Shown here piece by piece: positions 1-5,715 of a DNA stretch of 8,993 nucleotides; position 1 is the first letter of the stretch; each line of letters begins with the position of its first letter. Origin of the DNA: Ruminococcaceae bacterium UBA4958 (GTDB lineage Bacteria > Bacillota > Clostridia > Oscillospirales > Acutalibacteraceae); contig DHAI01000046.1 in the NCBI GenBank assembly GCA_002397355.1, positions 25,355 to 34,347 on the forward strand, read 5' to 3'. The translations under genes and the position numbers were made by a program. The notes under the pieces are model-generated. The model was given only the letters and a program-made list of their open reading frames with translations, was not told where the DNA came from and made no database searches.

Positions 1-122
1 GCTGTGCCGGGGGGTAACTATTGTATGGCAAATACGATCGGCGGTGCCGGCGAGGCCGCAGGGGGCAGGCTGTGCGTCCGGCGCCATGCCGGTGGGGGGG
101 AAAGTCCAGGCGTATGCGAGAG

Positions 123-167
123 GGGAGGCCCGGGGTCTGCGGTTTTGCCGCAAATCCCGGGCCTCCC
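123..167. terminator. Strong terminator-like hairpin beyond the mreB 3' end
   Basis: Arms at 123-134 and 156-167 form a perfect 12-bp GC-rich stem. It continues inward through a G-T wobble, one more pair and one mismatch into a 5-bp stem (138-142 with 148-152) closed by a TTTTG loop, so the helix is about 19 pairs long. On the plus strand it is followed by TTTTGTCC, a short T-tract. On the minus strand, the direction of mreB, it is followed by CTCTCGC, a poor T-tract. It therefore looks better as the terminator of a plus-strand transcript arriving from left of the window, though so stable a stem could also stop or protect the mreB message. The orientation is inference. Confidence 0.7.
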
Positions 168-168
168 T

Positions 169-235
169 TTTGTCCGGATCGTCCGAAAGCGGACAAACAG
201 GTTTATTTTTTCTTTTTCTCCGATTTGTCCGCTTT
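169..235. repeat. Three-armed inverted repeat spanning the mreB stop codon
   Basis: Arm A (169-176, TTTGTCCG), arm B (186-197, AAAGCGGACAAA) and arm C (224-235, TTTGTCCGCTTT) share one core. B pairs with C over 12 perfect base pairs, or with A over 8, and the two pairings exclude each other. Arm C is coding: on the minus strand it reads as Lys-Ala-Asp-Lys of the MreB C-terminus. The mreB stop codon (203-205) lies in the B-C loop. On the plus strand the A-B hairpin is followed by a T-rich run (about 202-217), which fits a second, tandem plus-strand terminator. The function is not known. Confidence 0.5.
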
Positions 236-1231
236 GTAATAGGAGGACGGCATATTGACGTCGAGCTGTTTGCCGGTGCCGTTTACAACGCAGTCCAGCG
301 GATTTTCAGCCACGTGAACGGGCATGCCGGTCTCTTTTTCCACCAGCTTGTCCAGCCCGCGCAGAAGCGCGCCGCCGCCCGTGAGCGTGATGCCGTGGTC
401 GATGATGTCCGCCGAGAGTTCCGGCGGCGTTTTTTCCAGCGTGCTCTTGATGGCGTCGATGATCAGCGCGAGCGGCTCCGCCAGAGCCTCGCGGACTTCG
501 CTGGCCGTGATGGTGACGTCCTTCGGCAGGCCGTCCACCAGGTTGCGGCCCTTGATCTGTACGGAAGCGCTGTCGCTCTCCTCGTCCGGGAAAGCGGAGC
601 CGATGCGGATTTTAATGTCCTCGGCGGTGCGTTCACCGATCAGAAGGTTGTACTTCTTTTTGACATAGGAGATAATGGACTCGTCGAATTTGTTTCCGGC
701 ACAGCGGACGGAAACGGAGGTGACGATGTCCCCGAGGGAGATCACGGCGACTTCCGCCGTGCCCCCGCCGATGTCGACGACCATGCTTCCGGTCGGCTCG
801 CTGACGGGAAGGCCGGCCCCGATCGCCGCGGCCATCGGCTCCTCCATCAGCTCCACGTTGCTGGCCCCGGCCTGGCGGGCGGCGTCCTCCACGGCGCGGC
901 GCTCCACCTCCGTTACGCCGGAAGGAATGCAGATGATGATATGGGGTTTGGAAAACGCGGTGGATTTTACGGCTTGCTTGATAAAGTGCTTCAGCATCGT
1001 CGCGGTGATGTCGAAGTTGGCGATCACGCCGTCCTTCATCGGGCAGACCGCCACGATGGAACCGGGCGTGCGCCCGATCATTTCCTTCGCCTGTTTGCCG
1101 ACGGCGAGCACGGTGTCCGTGCGCACGTCGACGGCAACTACGGAAGGCTCGCGCATTACGATGCCCTTGCCTTTCATATACACCAGCGTATTGGCGGTGC
1201 CAAGGTCAATGCCTATATCCTTTGAAAACAT
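203..1231 (-). CDS. mreB: Rod shape-determining actin-like protein MreB
   Basis: This is the bacterial actin homologue that forms membrane-bound filaments and steers side-wall peptidoglycan synthesis. The 342-residue length is normal for the family. Visible ATPase motifs are phosphate-1 [11 protein letters not shown] (residues 5-15), [11 protein letters not shown] (130-140, with E131 at the position tied to ATP hydrolysis in studied MreB proteins), phosphate-2 [13 protein letters not shown] (153-165) and the adenosine loop [11 protein letters not shown] (284-294). The C-terminus is unusually lysine-rich ([10 protein letters not shown]). The ATG at 1231 is preceded by AAAGGGGAAAA about 8 nt upstream, a good ribosome binding site. 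A 108-nt gap with its own promoter separates it from maf. In many Firmicutes mreC and mreD follow mreB; here about 200 nt of non-coding, hairpin-rich DNA follows instead. It could be an Mbl-type paralogue, but the maf neighbour favours MreB. Confidence 0.96.
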   Translation of the reverse strand: MFSKDIGIDLGTANTLVYMKGKGIVMREPSVVAVDVRTDTVLAVGKQAKEMIGRTPGSIVAVCPMKDGVIANFDITATMLKHFIKQAVKSTAFSKPHIIICIPSGVTEVERRAVEDAARQAGASNVELMEEPMAAAIGAGLPVSEPTGSMVVDIGGGTAEVAVISLGDIVTSVSVRCAGNKFDESIISYVKKKYNLLIGERTAEDIKIRIGSAFPDEESDSASVQIKGRNLVDGLPKDVTITASEVREALAEPLALIIDAIKSTLEKTPPELSADIIDHGITLTGGGALLRGLDKLVEKETGMPVHVAENPLDCVVNGTGKQLDVNMPSSYYKADKSEKKKK

Positions 1232-1283
1232 CGGTTATTTTCCCCTTTCGGCTGCTCAGCGCAGATATCTCTCCATAAATTCT

Positions 1284-1312
1284 ATTATAACGCCGCGCAC
1301 GGTGATACACAA
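1284..1312 (-). promoter_or_regulatory. Predicted housekeeping promoter for mreB
   Basis: Read on the minus strand, TTGTGT (1312-1307) and a perfect TATAAT (1289-1284) are separated by 17 nt, which fits a sigma-A type promoter. The expected start of transcription is near 1277, leaving a 5' leader of roughly 45 nt before the mreB ATG. This gives mreB its own expression besides read-through from maf. No clear terminator separates maf and mreB; only a weak GGAAAA/TTTTCC stem at 1315-1329 is present. Confidence 0.6.
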
Positions 1313-1339
1313 CTGGAAAATCGTTTTCCCGCGCGGCCG

Positions 1340-1903
1340 TCATTCTTTCCTGTTCCACATCGACTGGAGGATCCTGTTGATCTTCGCGATCGGAAGGCCG
1401 ACCACGTTGTAGAAATCGCCGTTGATGCGCTTGACGAAGAGCGCTCCCCTGCCCTGGATTCCATAGGAGCCGGCTTTGTCGAGGGGTTCGCCCGTAGCCA
1501 CATAGTCCTCGATTTCCTTCTGGGTAAGCGGATAGAACTCGACGGAGGTCACCTCGTGGCTGCAATAGAATTTCTTGCCGTAGATGACGGTGTAGCCTGT
1601 GTAGACCTGGTGTACGTTCCCGGACAGCACCTTCAGCATCGCCTTCGCCATTTCCATGTCTTTCGGCTTGCCCAGGATACGGCCCTTGAACACGACGATC
1701 GTGTCGGCGGCGAGGATCGTATCGTCCGGGTGAAGCTTCGCCAGAGTCTCCGCTTTTCGCGCGGAGAGCTGCTCCACAATCTGGATGGGCGGCGTTCCGC
1801 GAAGCACGGTCTCGCTCACGTTGGCCGGTTCTGCGGTGAATTCGTAGCCCGCCATTTTTAAAATCTCACTGCGCCGGGGTGACGAGGATGCAAGATACAA
1901 CAT
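1340..1903 (-). CDS. maf: Maf nucleoside triphosphate pyrophosphatase (dTTP/UTP type)
   Basis: Maf proteins hydrolyse non-canonical or surplus nucleoside triphosphates to monophosphate and pyrophosphate; in Bacillus extra Maf blocks septum formation. The 187-residue length is typical. Visible motifs are the N-terminal substrate loop LASSSPRR (4-11), SARKAE (47-52), the catalytic segment ILAADTIVV (63-71, with D67) and YGIQGRGALFV (147-157). The YGIQG form is that of the YhdE/MafA group, which acts on dTTP and UTP; the YceF group carries a different KSEG-type motif. The ATG at 1903 follows AAGGAAAAGGATAGGG, which lies partly in the end of the preceding gene 9 nt upstream, so translation is probably coupled. 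Maf beside mreB is a common arrangement. The exact substrate is inference. Confidence 0.96.
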   Translation of the reverse strand: MLYLASSSPRRSEILKMAGYEFTAEPANVSETVLRGTPPIQIVEQLSARKAETLAKLHPDDTILAADTIVVFKGRILGKPKDMEMAKAMLKVLSGNVHQVYTGYTVIYGKKFYCSHEVTSVEFYPLTQKEIEDYVATGEPLDKAGSYGIQGRGALFVKRINGDFYNVVGLPIAKINRILQSMWNRKE

Positions 1904-1912
1904 GTTTTATCC

Positions 1913-2179
1913 CTATCCTTTTCCTTGAATTCTGACATATGTAAAAATCGCAGCCAGCAAAAGCAGCGCCTGGGCGACGCTGACGTCGATCAGCATGCCG
2001 AAGGTGAGGGTGAGGATCGAAAGGTCTACCGTCACGGTGGAGATGCCGAATTTGGCCGTGATGGCGAGCCATGAAAGGAAAGGAACACCGCTTGCGACGC
2101 CGGCGACGGCTTTGCCGAGAACGACCGCCAGGATAATGAGCGTGATGAACAGGAGCGCACGGATGATACCCTTTTTCAT
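1913..2179 (-). CDS. DUF4321 family small membrane protein
   Basis: This 88-residue protein of unknown function resembles DUF4321, a family of short clostridial membrane proteins often coded beside maf. It opens with two lysines, then a strong hydrophobic helix (about residues 8-30). A middle part has the family-like VPFLSW and TVDLSILTLTFGM segments (about 32-62), and a second or third hydrophobic helix (about 67-83) precedes a short basic end (RIQGKG). No signal peptidase site, catalytic residues or metal ligands are visible. The ATG at 2179 follows AAAAGGGGAAAAG at a usable distance. It lies 32 nt after dut and 9 nt before maf, so it is co-transcribed with both. The family assignment is by recalled pattern. 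Confidence 0.82.
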   Translation of the reverse strand: MKKGIIRALLFITLIILAVVLGKAVAGVASGVPFLSWLAITAKFGISTVTVDLSILTLTFGMLIDVSVAQALLLLAAIFTYVRIQGKG

Positions 2180-2211
2180 GAATACTTTTCCCCTTTTCCG
2201 CCGAAATACTT

Positions 2212-2655
2212 TTATTTTCCGGTGGAACCGAATCCACCGGTTCCGCGCTCCGTTTCCCCGAGGTCGTCCGTTTCCTCCAGGTCGACCGGGAGCAGCGGCA
2301 TGACGACGAGCTGCGCAAACCGCTCGCCCGGCGAAAGCGTGTAGACGTTCCCACCGTTGTTGCAGAGGCCGACGACCAGCTCGCCGCGGTAATCGCTGTC
2401 GATCACGCCCACGGCGTTCGATAGCGAGATGCCGTGCCTTACGCCGAGGCCGCTCCGCACAAAGATCAGCCCGACGGTATTTTTGTCCGGCAGGGCGACC
2501 GCGACGCCGGTGGGGATGCGATAAAGTCCGCCCGGTTCGAGGGAGACGGGATTTTCCAGGCAGGCGTAAAGATCCAGCCCCGCCGCGCCGGCGCTCCCGC
2601 GCGTGGGAAGCGCGGCGTTTTTCCGCACCCGCTTGATTTTCAGCAGTTTTTTCAT
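2212..2655 (-). CDS. dut: Deoxyuridine 5'-triphosphate nucleotidohydrolase (dUTPase)
   Basis: The trimeric dUTPase converts dUTP to dUMP and pyrophosphate, which keeps uracil out of DNA and supplies dUMP for thymidylate. All five family motifs are present in order in 147 residues: motif 1 AGAAGLDLYA (22-31), motif 2 RSGLGVRHGI (67-76), motif 3 GVIDSDYRGEL (83-93, with catalytic D86), motif 4 GERFAQLVV (110-118) and motif 5 RGTGGFGSTG (137-146), the glycine-rich tail that closes over the active site. The frame is open further up to 2766, but that would overlap the U32 gene and add a proline/arginine-rich stretch foreign to the family, so the ATG at 2655 (MKKLLKIKRV) is chosen. The ribosome binding site is weak (GGAACGGGTGAT). 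The gap to the U32 stop is 31 nt. Confidence 0.96.
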   Translation of the reverse strand: MKKLLKIKRVRKNAALPTRGSAGAAGLDLYACLENPVSLEPGGLYRIPTGVAVALPDKNTVGLIFVRSGLGVRHGISLSNAVGVIDSDYRGELVVGLCNNGGNVYTLSPGERFAQLVVMPLLPVDLEETDDLGETERGTGGFGSTGK

Positions 2656-2686
2656 CCGATCACCCGTTCCGTTGACAATTTTTGGT

Positions 2687-4768
2687 TTACTCGAACCCGC
2701 GGAAAGCGAGCCCGCGCGTGAAGGTTCCCGCGGCGGGCTTTTCGGTTTTCCCCCGCAGGGCGGCAAAATAAGTGGAAAGGACGCGCCCGGTTTCCGCCGG
2801 GCTTTCCGTGGAGAAGCGCAGCAGCCCGAAATCCTGATTCCTGACTTCCCCCAGCCTATCCGCCAGAATCAGCGGTACGGAATTCAGCACCTCGCTGCAG
2901 GCCCCATAGCACTGCACGGGAAAACGGGTTCCCCGGCGGTCGGTGAGCTCCGGCGCCGTCCGGCAGTGCAGGCAGCCGCGGGCGGAGTTGGCGGCGGGGC
3001 AGTTCCGCGTCAGCATCAGCGGGATCCGCCCGTAGAGCAGAACGCCTCTCGGCAGGCTGCCGCCGATGCGCGCCGCAAGGGAAAGCTTCAGTTCCGGCGA
3101 CAGCTCCGCGTCCGTCAGGCCGAGCTCGCGGTACCATTCCAGCGCCTGCGTGTTCGTAATATTCAGCGAGAAACCGCCGTGGACGTTGAAGCCGAGCTCC
3201 AGCGCGATGCGCGCGGCGTCGAGCGTTCCGGCCCAGGCGTCCCGCACGCCGGCGTGCATCGCCTCCCGCAATTCGCCGCGGATCTTTTCCTCCATACCGA
3301 ACAAGCCGCGCGGAATTTCGACGGCGGCGGGAAAACCGCTGCCAAGCAGCGAAGCCAGCCGCTCCGGGGCGGTTGTGCAGGGGACGTAGGCCAAACCGCA
3401 CTTCTTTGCGCATTCCGGCAGGTCCGCGTTGCGGAATCGTGCCCGCAGTTTCATGGGCCCGGCGCGGTGCTCCGGCGGCCGCGGCGCTTCGCCGGTTTCG
3501 AACGGAACGGGCGGGCGCGCGCTCCGCGCCGCTTCCAGACGGGAGAGCGCCTCGCGGCGCAGCCGGTTCAGTTCCGAAACGGGGACGGCGAGCCCCGGAG
3601 CTATGCCGCAGTCCACTTTTCCGGCGAAGAAGGGCGTCCCTCCCGTTTTGCGGAGCTGCTCTTCGCAGCGTTTTGCGTCGGCGGCCCGGCGGACGGCTGG
3701 TTCGGGAACCGCGCCGGAAATTCGAACGGTATGTCCCGATCTGTCCGACGCGATGAGAAAAACCGGTTTATTATATGGTATTTTCAGCGTAAAATCAACT
3801 GGGATCCGCGAGGATTCCGTGGAATACAGGCCGCGCAGCCGGCGGAGAACGTCCTCCGTGGCGTCGGCGACGTCCTCCTTCGTCCGCGTGCCGAACATGG
3901 CGCGGCCGAGTTTCCCGTCCGCATAGCCCTGCGTGAAGCCGGAGCGCGAGAAAACCGCCCGCAGGCTTTCCAGAAGCTCGCGCGGCACGGGCTTTCCGTC
4001 CGCCGAGAGGCGGCAGGCGCGCACGGCGGCGGCGACATATTCCGGCCGCTTGAGCCGGCCCTCGATCTTCAGGCTGCAGCATCCGGCGGCAGCCATCTCG
4101 CCGATCCTCCCGATCAGGCAGAGGTCGCGCAGGCTCAGGTCGTGGCCCGTCCCGCCCGGGACGGAAAAGGGGAGGCGGCAGGGCTGCGCGCACATGCCGC
4201 GGTTTCCGCTGCGCGAGCCTAGAACGGAGCTGAAATAGCACTGCCCGCTGACGGACATGCACAGCGCCCCGTGAACGAACGATTCCAGTTCGATGGGGCA
4301 GCGGCGGTGGATTTCCTCCGTTTCGCGCAGCGAGAGCTCCCGCGCGAGCACGACGCGGCGGAAACCCGCGTCCGCGAGAGCCCGCGCGCCCGCCGCCGTA
4401 TGTACGCCGGTCTGCGTCGAAGCGTGCAACGGCATTTCCGGCGCGCAGCGAAAAAGCTCCCGTGCGAGGCCCATATCCTGTACCAGAAGGGCGTCAACAG
4501 GGAGCGAACAGGCGTATTGCACGAGATCGAGCGCTTCCGGGAGTTCGCCGTCCGTCAGCAGTGTGTTCACGGTCAGGTAAACCCGCACGCCGCGCGCGTG
4601 GCAGTAACGCACCGCTTCCCGCAGTTCTTCCGGCCCGAAATTTTTTGCCCCGGCGCGCGCGCTGAAGCGGGAAGCGCCCAGATACACGGCGTCCGCGCCC
4701 GTGCGCACCGCCGCGCGAAGGCTTTCCGGCGAGCCGGCCGGCGCCAGCACTTCCGGCTTACTGCTCAT
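2687..4768 (-). CDS. U32 family protein with DUF3656 (RlhA/TrhP-like)
   Basis: This 693-residue protein belongs to peptidase family U32. Studied relatives (RlhA, TrhP, UbiU/UbiV) are iron-sulphur enzymes of RNA or ubiquinone hydroxylation rather than proven proteases. The N-terminal barrel starts at EVLAPAGSPESL. The U32 signature ESFVHGALCMSVSGQCYFS lies at about 162-180, with C170, C177, C193 and C197, followed by LKIEGR (233-238). A DUF3656-like part spans about 320-415 (KTGGTPF, PVSELNRLRREAL). The C-terminal part has LTRNCP, LTDRRGTRFPV and EVLNSVPLILADR with a second cysteine set (C590, C599, C602, C620), and ends in FTRGLAFRG. The ATG at 4768 overlaps the zapA stop by 11 nt, implying coupled translation. 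A TTG at 4783 would add five residues but has no binding site before it. RlhA-like rRNA or TrhP-like tRNA hydroxylation is the best guess; the substrate is unknown. Confidence 0.92.
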   Translation of the reverse strand: MSSKPEVLAPAGSPESLRAAVRTGADAVYLGASRFSARAGAKNFGPEELREAVRYCHARGVRVYLTVNTLLTDGELPEALDLVQYACSLPVDALLVQDMGLARELFRCAPEMPLHASTQTGVHTAAGARALADAGFRRVVLARELSLRETEEIHRRCPIELESFVHGALCMSVSGQCYFSSVLGSRSGNRGMCAQPCRLPFSVPGGTGHDLSLRDLCLIGRIGEMAAAGCCSLKIEGRLKRPEYVAAAVRACRLSADGKPVPRELLESLRAVFSRSGFTQGYADGKLGRAMFGTRTKEDVADATEDVLRRLRGLYSTESSRIPVDFTLKIPYNKPVFLIASDRSGHTVRISGAVPEPAVRRAADAKRCEEQLRKTGGTPFFAGKVDCGIAPGLAVPVSELNRLRREALSRLEAARSARPPVPFETGEAPRPPEHRAGPMKLRARFRNADLPECAKKCGLAYVPCTTAPERLASLLGSGFPAAVEIPRGLFGMEEKIRGELREAMHAGVRDAWAGTLDAARIALELGFNVHGGFSLNITNTQALEWYRELGLTDAELSPELKLSLAARIGGSLPRGVLLYGRIPLMLTRNCPAANSARGCLHCRTAPELTDRRGTRFPVQCYGACSEVLNSVPLILADRLGEVRNQDFGLLRFSTESPAETGRVLSTYFAALRGKTEKPAAGTFTRGLAFRGFE

Positions 4769-5291
4769 CCGCTTTCTTTTCAAAAAAGCTCATAAAGGAA
4801 TCCTGTTCGGCTTTTTCTTTTTCCTCCGCCTTCGCCGTTTCCTTGGGGTTTTCATTCGATGGAACCGGCTTTTCCGCTGCGGGCGCCGGAACGCCTGCGG
4901 GTACGGGGACGGCCTCCTGTTTCGCAGGCGCGTTTTCTCCGCCGACCGCCGCAAGGCGCGCGCGGAGCGTCTGGTTCTCGCGCCGCACGCGCTCCAGCTC
5001 GCGGTGGGACTCCTCCGCGTCCATGCGGGCGTGCGAGGAATCCTCCAGGTAATCCTTGATCTGCGAGCGGAGGTTGTCCGCCGCTGCGGTGGCCCGATGC
5101 GCAGCGTCGCAATAGTCCAGTGCGGCGATGATCGCCGCCATGGTGACGGAAAGGCGCTCGTTCTTTTCCATCATCTCGTCGATCGTTTTCTGGACTTCAT
5201 CCCCTATGGAACGAATATCGGACTCGTTTTCCTCCGAGCAGAGGGCAAGTTCGCAGCCGCAGATGCTCAGCCTGATTCTGTTTTTGGCCAT
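4758..5291 (-). CDS. zapA: Cell division protein ZapA with long C-terminal extension
   Basis: ZapA binds FtsZ and bundles its filaments at the division site. The ZapA domain covers about residues 3-85: a short beta segment IRLSICGCELAL (7-18), the helix DIRSIGDEVQKTIDEMME (25-42), and LSVTMAAIIAALDYCDAAH (47-65), the most conserved part. A charged coiled coil follows (about 68-113), then a Pro/Ala/Val-rich linker (about 120-147), a Lys/Glu-rich stretch and a hydrophobic-aromatic end, DSFMSFFEKKADEQ. At 177 residues it is about twice the usual size. The ATG at 5291 follows AAAGGA about 9 nt upstream; a GTG at 5342 in the same frame lacks support. It is the first gene of the leftward cluster and overlaps the U32 gene, a pairing common in Clostridia. 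Confidence 0.9.
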   Translation of the reverse strand: MAKNRIRLSICGCELALCSEENESDIRSIGDEVQKTIDEMMEKNERLSVTMAAIIAALDYCDAAHRATAAADNLRSQIKDYLEDSSHARMDAEESHRELERVRRENQTLRARLAAVGGENAPAKQEAVPVPAGVPAPAAEKPVPSNENPKETAKAEEKEKAEQDSFMSFFEKKADEQ

Positions 5292-5356
5292 GCTTTCAAG
5301 TCCTTTCCCGCGTTTCAGTCTAAAATGCCATAACCCCTCCACAATATATATAGCAT

Positions 5357-5362
5357 ATTATA
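5357..5362 (-). promoter_or_regulatory. Possible -10 box of the zapA operon promoter
   Basis: On the minus strand the sequence reads TATAAT, a perfect -10 box, about 66 nt before the zapA ATG. Only a poor -35 candidate (TTTTAT, at 5385-5380) lies 17 nt upstream, and the region is so AT-rich that chance matches are expected. It is the best candidate for driving the leftward cluster. Confidence 0.35.
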
Positions 5363-5605
5363 ATCTGTTTTGCTATAATATAAAAGGGAAATCCGTCAGT
5401 TTTTGCAGAAGCGTTATTGCCCTGAGGCGTTTTCCGGGGGAATAAAAAGGGAAAAAGGCACTTTTGAAATTGTATAATATGCACAAAAACATATAAAAAT
5501 TATTTTACAATAGGAAAAGAAAATATCTCACGAAATAAAATAAAAGTCTAGGATTAATGGGAAAAAATCTTATTTTATAAAACCTGCTCCCGCGATTCCC
5601 TATCC

Positions 5606-5634
5606 TTGATTGTTTGCATAAATTGGTGTATGAT
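5606..5634 (+). promoter_or_regulatory. Predicted sigma-A promoter for glgP
   Basis: TTGATT (5606-5611) and TATGAT (5629-5634) are spaced by exactly 17 nt, a good match to a housekeeping promoter. The expected transcription start is near 5641, giving a leader of about 75 nt before the glgP start. The -10 box lies inside a palindrome (see the next entry). Confidence 0.65.
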
Positions 5635-5638
5635 ACAC
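5626..5638. promoter_or_regulatory. Palindromic operator candidate over the glgP -10 box
   Basis: GTGTAT-G-ATACAC is a perfect 13-bp palindrome with 6-bp arms. It covers the whole -10 box and reaches almost to the predicted transcription start. A repressor dimer bound here would block RNA polymerase. The GT/AC ends recall GntR-type sites, but the cognate regulator is not in the window and this link is inference. Confidence 0.45.
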
Positions 5639-5672
5639 ATATCTCACCAACTTGCTGATTTTGGCGAAACGA

Positions 5673-5708
5673 GGCCCCGCGATTTCGGCGGAGGCTCCTT
5701 ATTGGAGG
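5673..5708 (+). promoter_or_regulatory. glgP leader stem-loop and strong ribosome binding site
   Basis: GGAGG at 5704-5708, 7 nt before the ATG, is a strong Shine-Dalgarno site and fixes the glgP start. Just upstream, 5673-5680 can pair with 5688-5696 (one bulged A at 5692, one G-T end pair, loop GATTTCG). Alternatively CTCC (5695-5698) can pair with GGAG (5704-5707) across TTATT and cover the binding site. CTCC starts inside the first stem, so the two folds compete. Whether this regulates anything is unknown; the second fold is only 4 bp. Confidence 0.4.
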
Positions 5709-5715
5709 ATTTTCC

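Larger units (their letters stand above)
5292..5715. other. AT-rich divergent intergenic region between zapA and glgP
   Basis: This stretch of 424 nt separates two outward-facing genes and contains no credible gene. It is much richer in A and T than the flanking coding DNA, especially from 5341 to 5640. It carries a likely promoter and leader for glgP at the right end, a possible promoter for zapA at the left end, and an isolated TATAAT at 5473-5478 on the plus strand without a matching -35 box. An imperfectly placed AT-only inverted repeat (5535-5543 with 5570-5578) is probably a product of base composition. A 73-codon open frame on the minus strand (5505-5726) has no binding site and no recognisable product. 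Confidence 0.75.

Noticed and set aside
91..110. GGGGGAAAGTCCAGGC-like string resembling the conserved 5' core of RNase P RNA
   Set aside because: The terminator hairpin starts only about 15 nt later and none of the other conserved RNase P blocks follow, so the match is taken as chance.
4..258. Small plus-strand open frame at the left edge, with an inner ATG at 25
   Set aside because: It reads straight through the 123-167 hairpin into the mreB 3' end, and the product is low-complexity. The GGGGGG upstream of ATG 25 looks like a binding site only because the whole segment is G-rich.
44..1225. Long plus-strand open frame opposite mreB
   Set aside because: It runs through the terminator hairpin and lies wholly antisense to mreB, whose ATPase motifs are complete.
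2656..2766. Upstream extension of the dUTPase frame
   Set aside because: It would overlap the end of the U32 gene and add 37 residues unlike any dUTPase N-terminus; ATG 2655 gives a standard 147-residue protein.
2603..4222. 539-codon open frame on the plus strand opposite the U32 gene
   Set aside because: Antisense to a gene with clear U32 motifs; low-complexity Arg/Ala/Gly product and no ribosome binding site.
4769..4783. TTG start for the U32 gene
   Set aside because: No ribosome binding site precedes it; the ATG at 4768 with an 11-nt overlap of zapA fits translational coupling better, though the difference is only five residues.
5292..5342. Upstream GTG start for zapA at 5342
   Set aside because: The added residues are not ZapA-like, while ATG 5291 has a good AAAGGA site and begins the family's first beta strand.
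5535..5578. AT-only inverted repeat ATAAAATAA / TTATTTTAT
   Set aside because: In such AT-rich sequence a 9-bp match is easily due to composition, and it has no GC stem or T-tract arrangement typical of a terminator.
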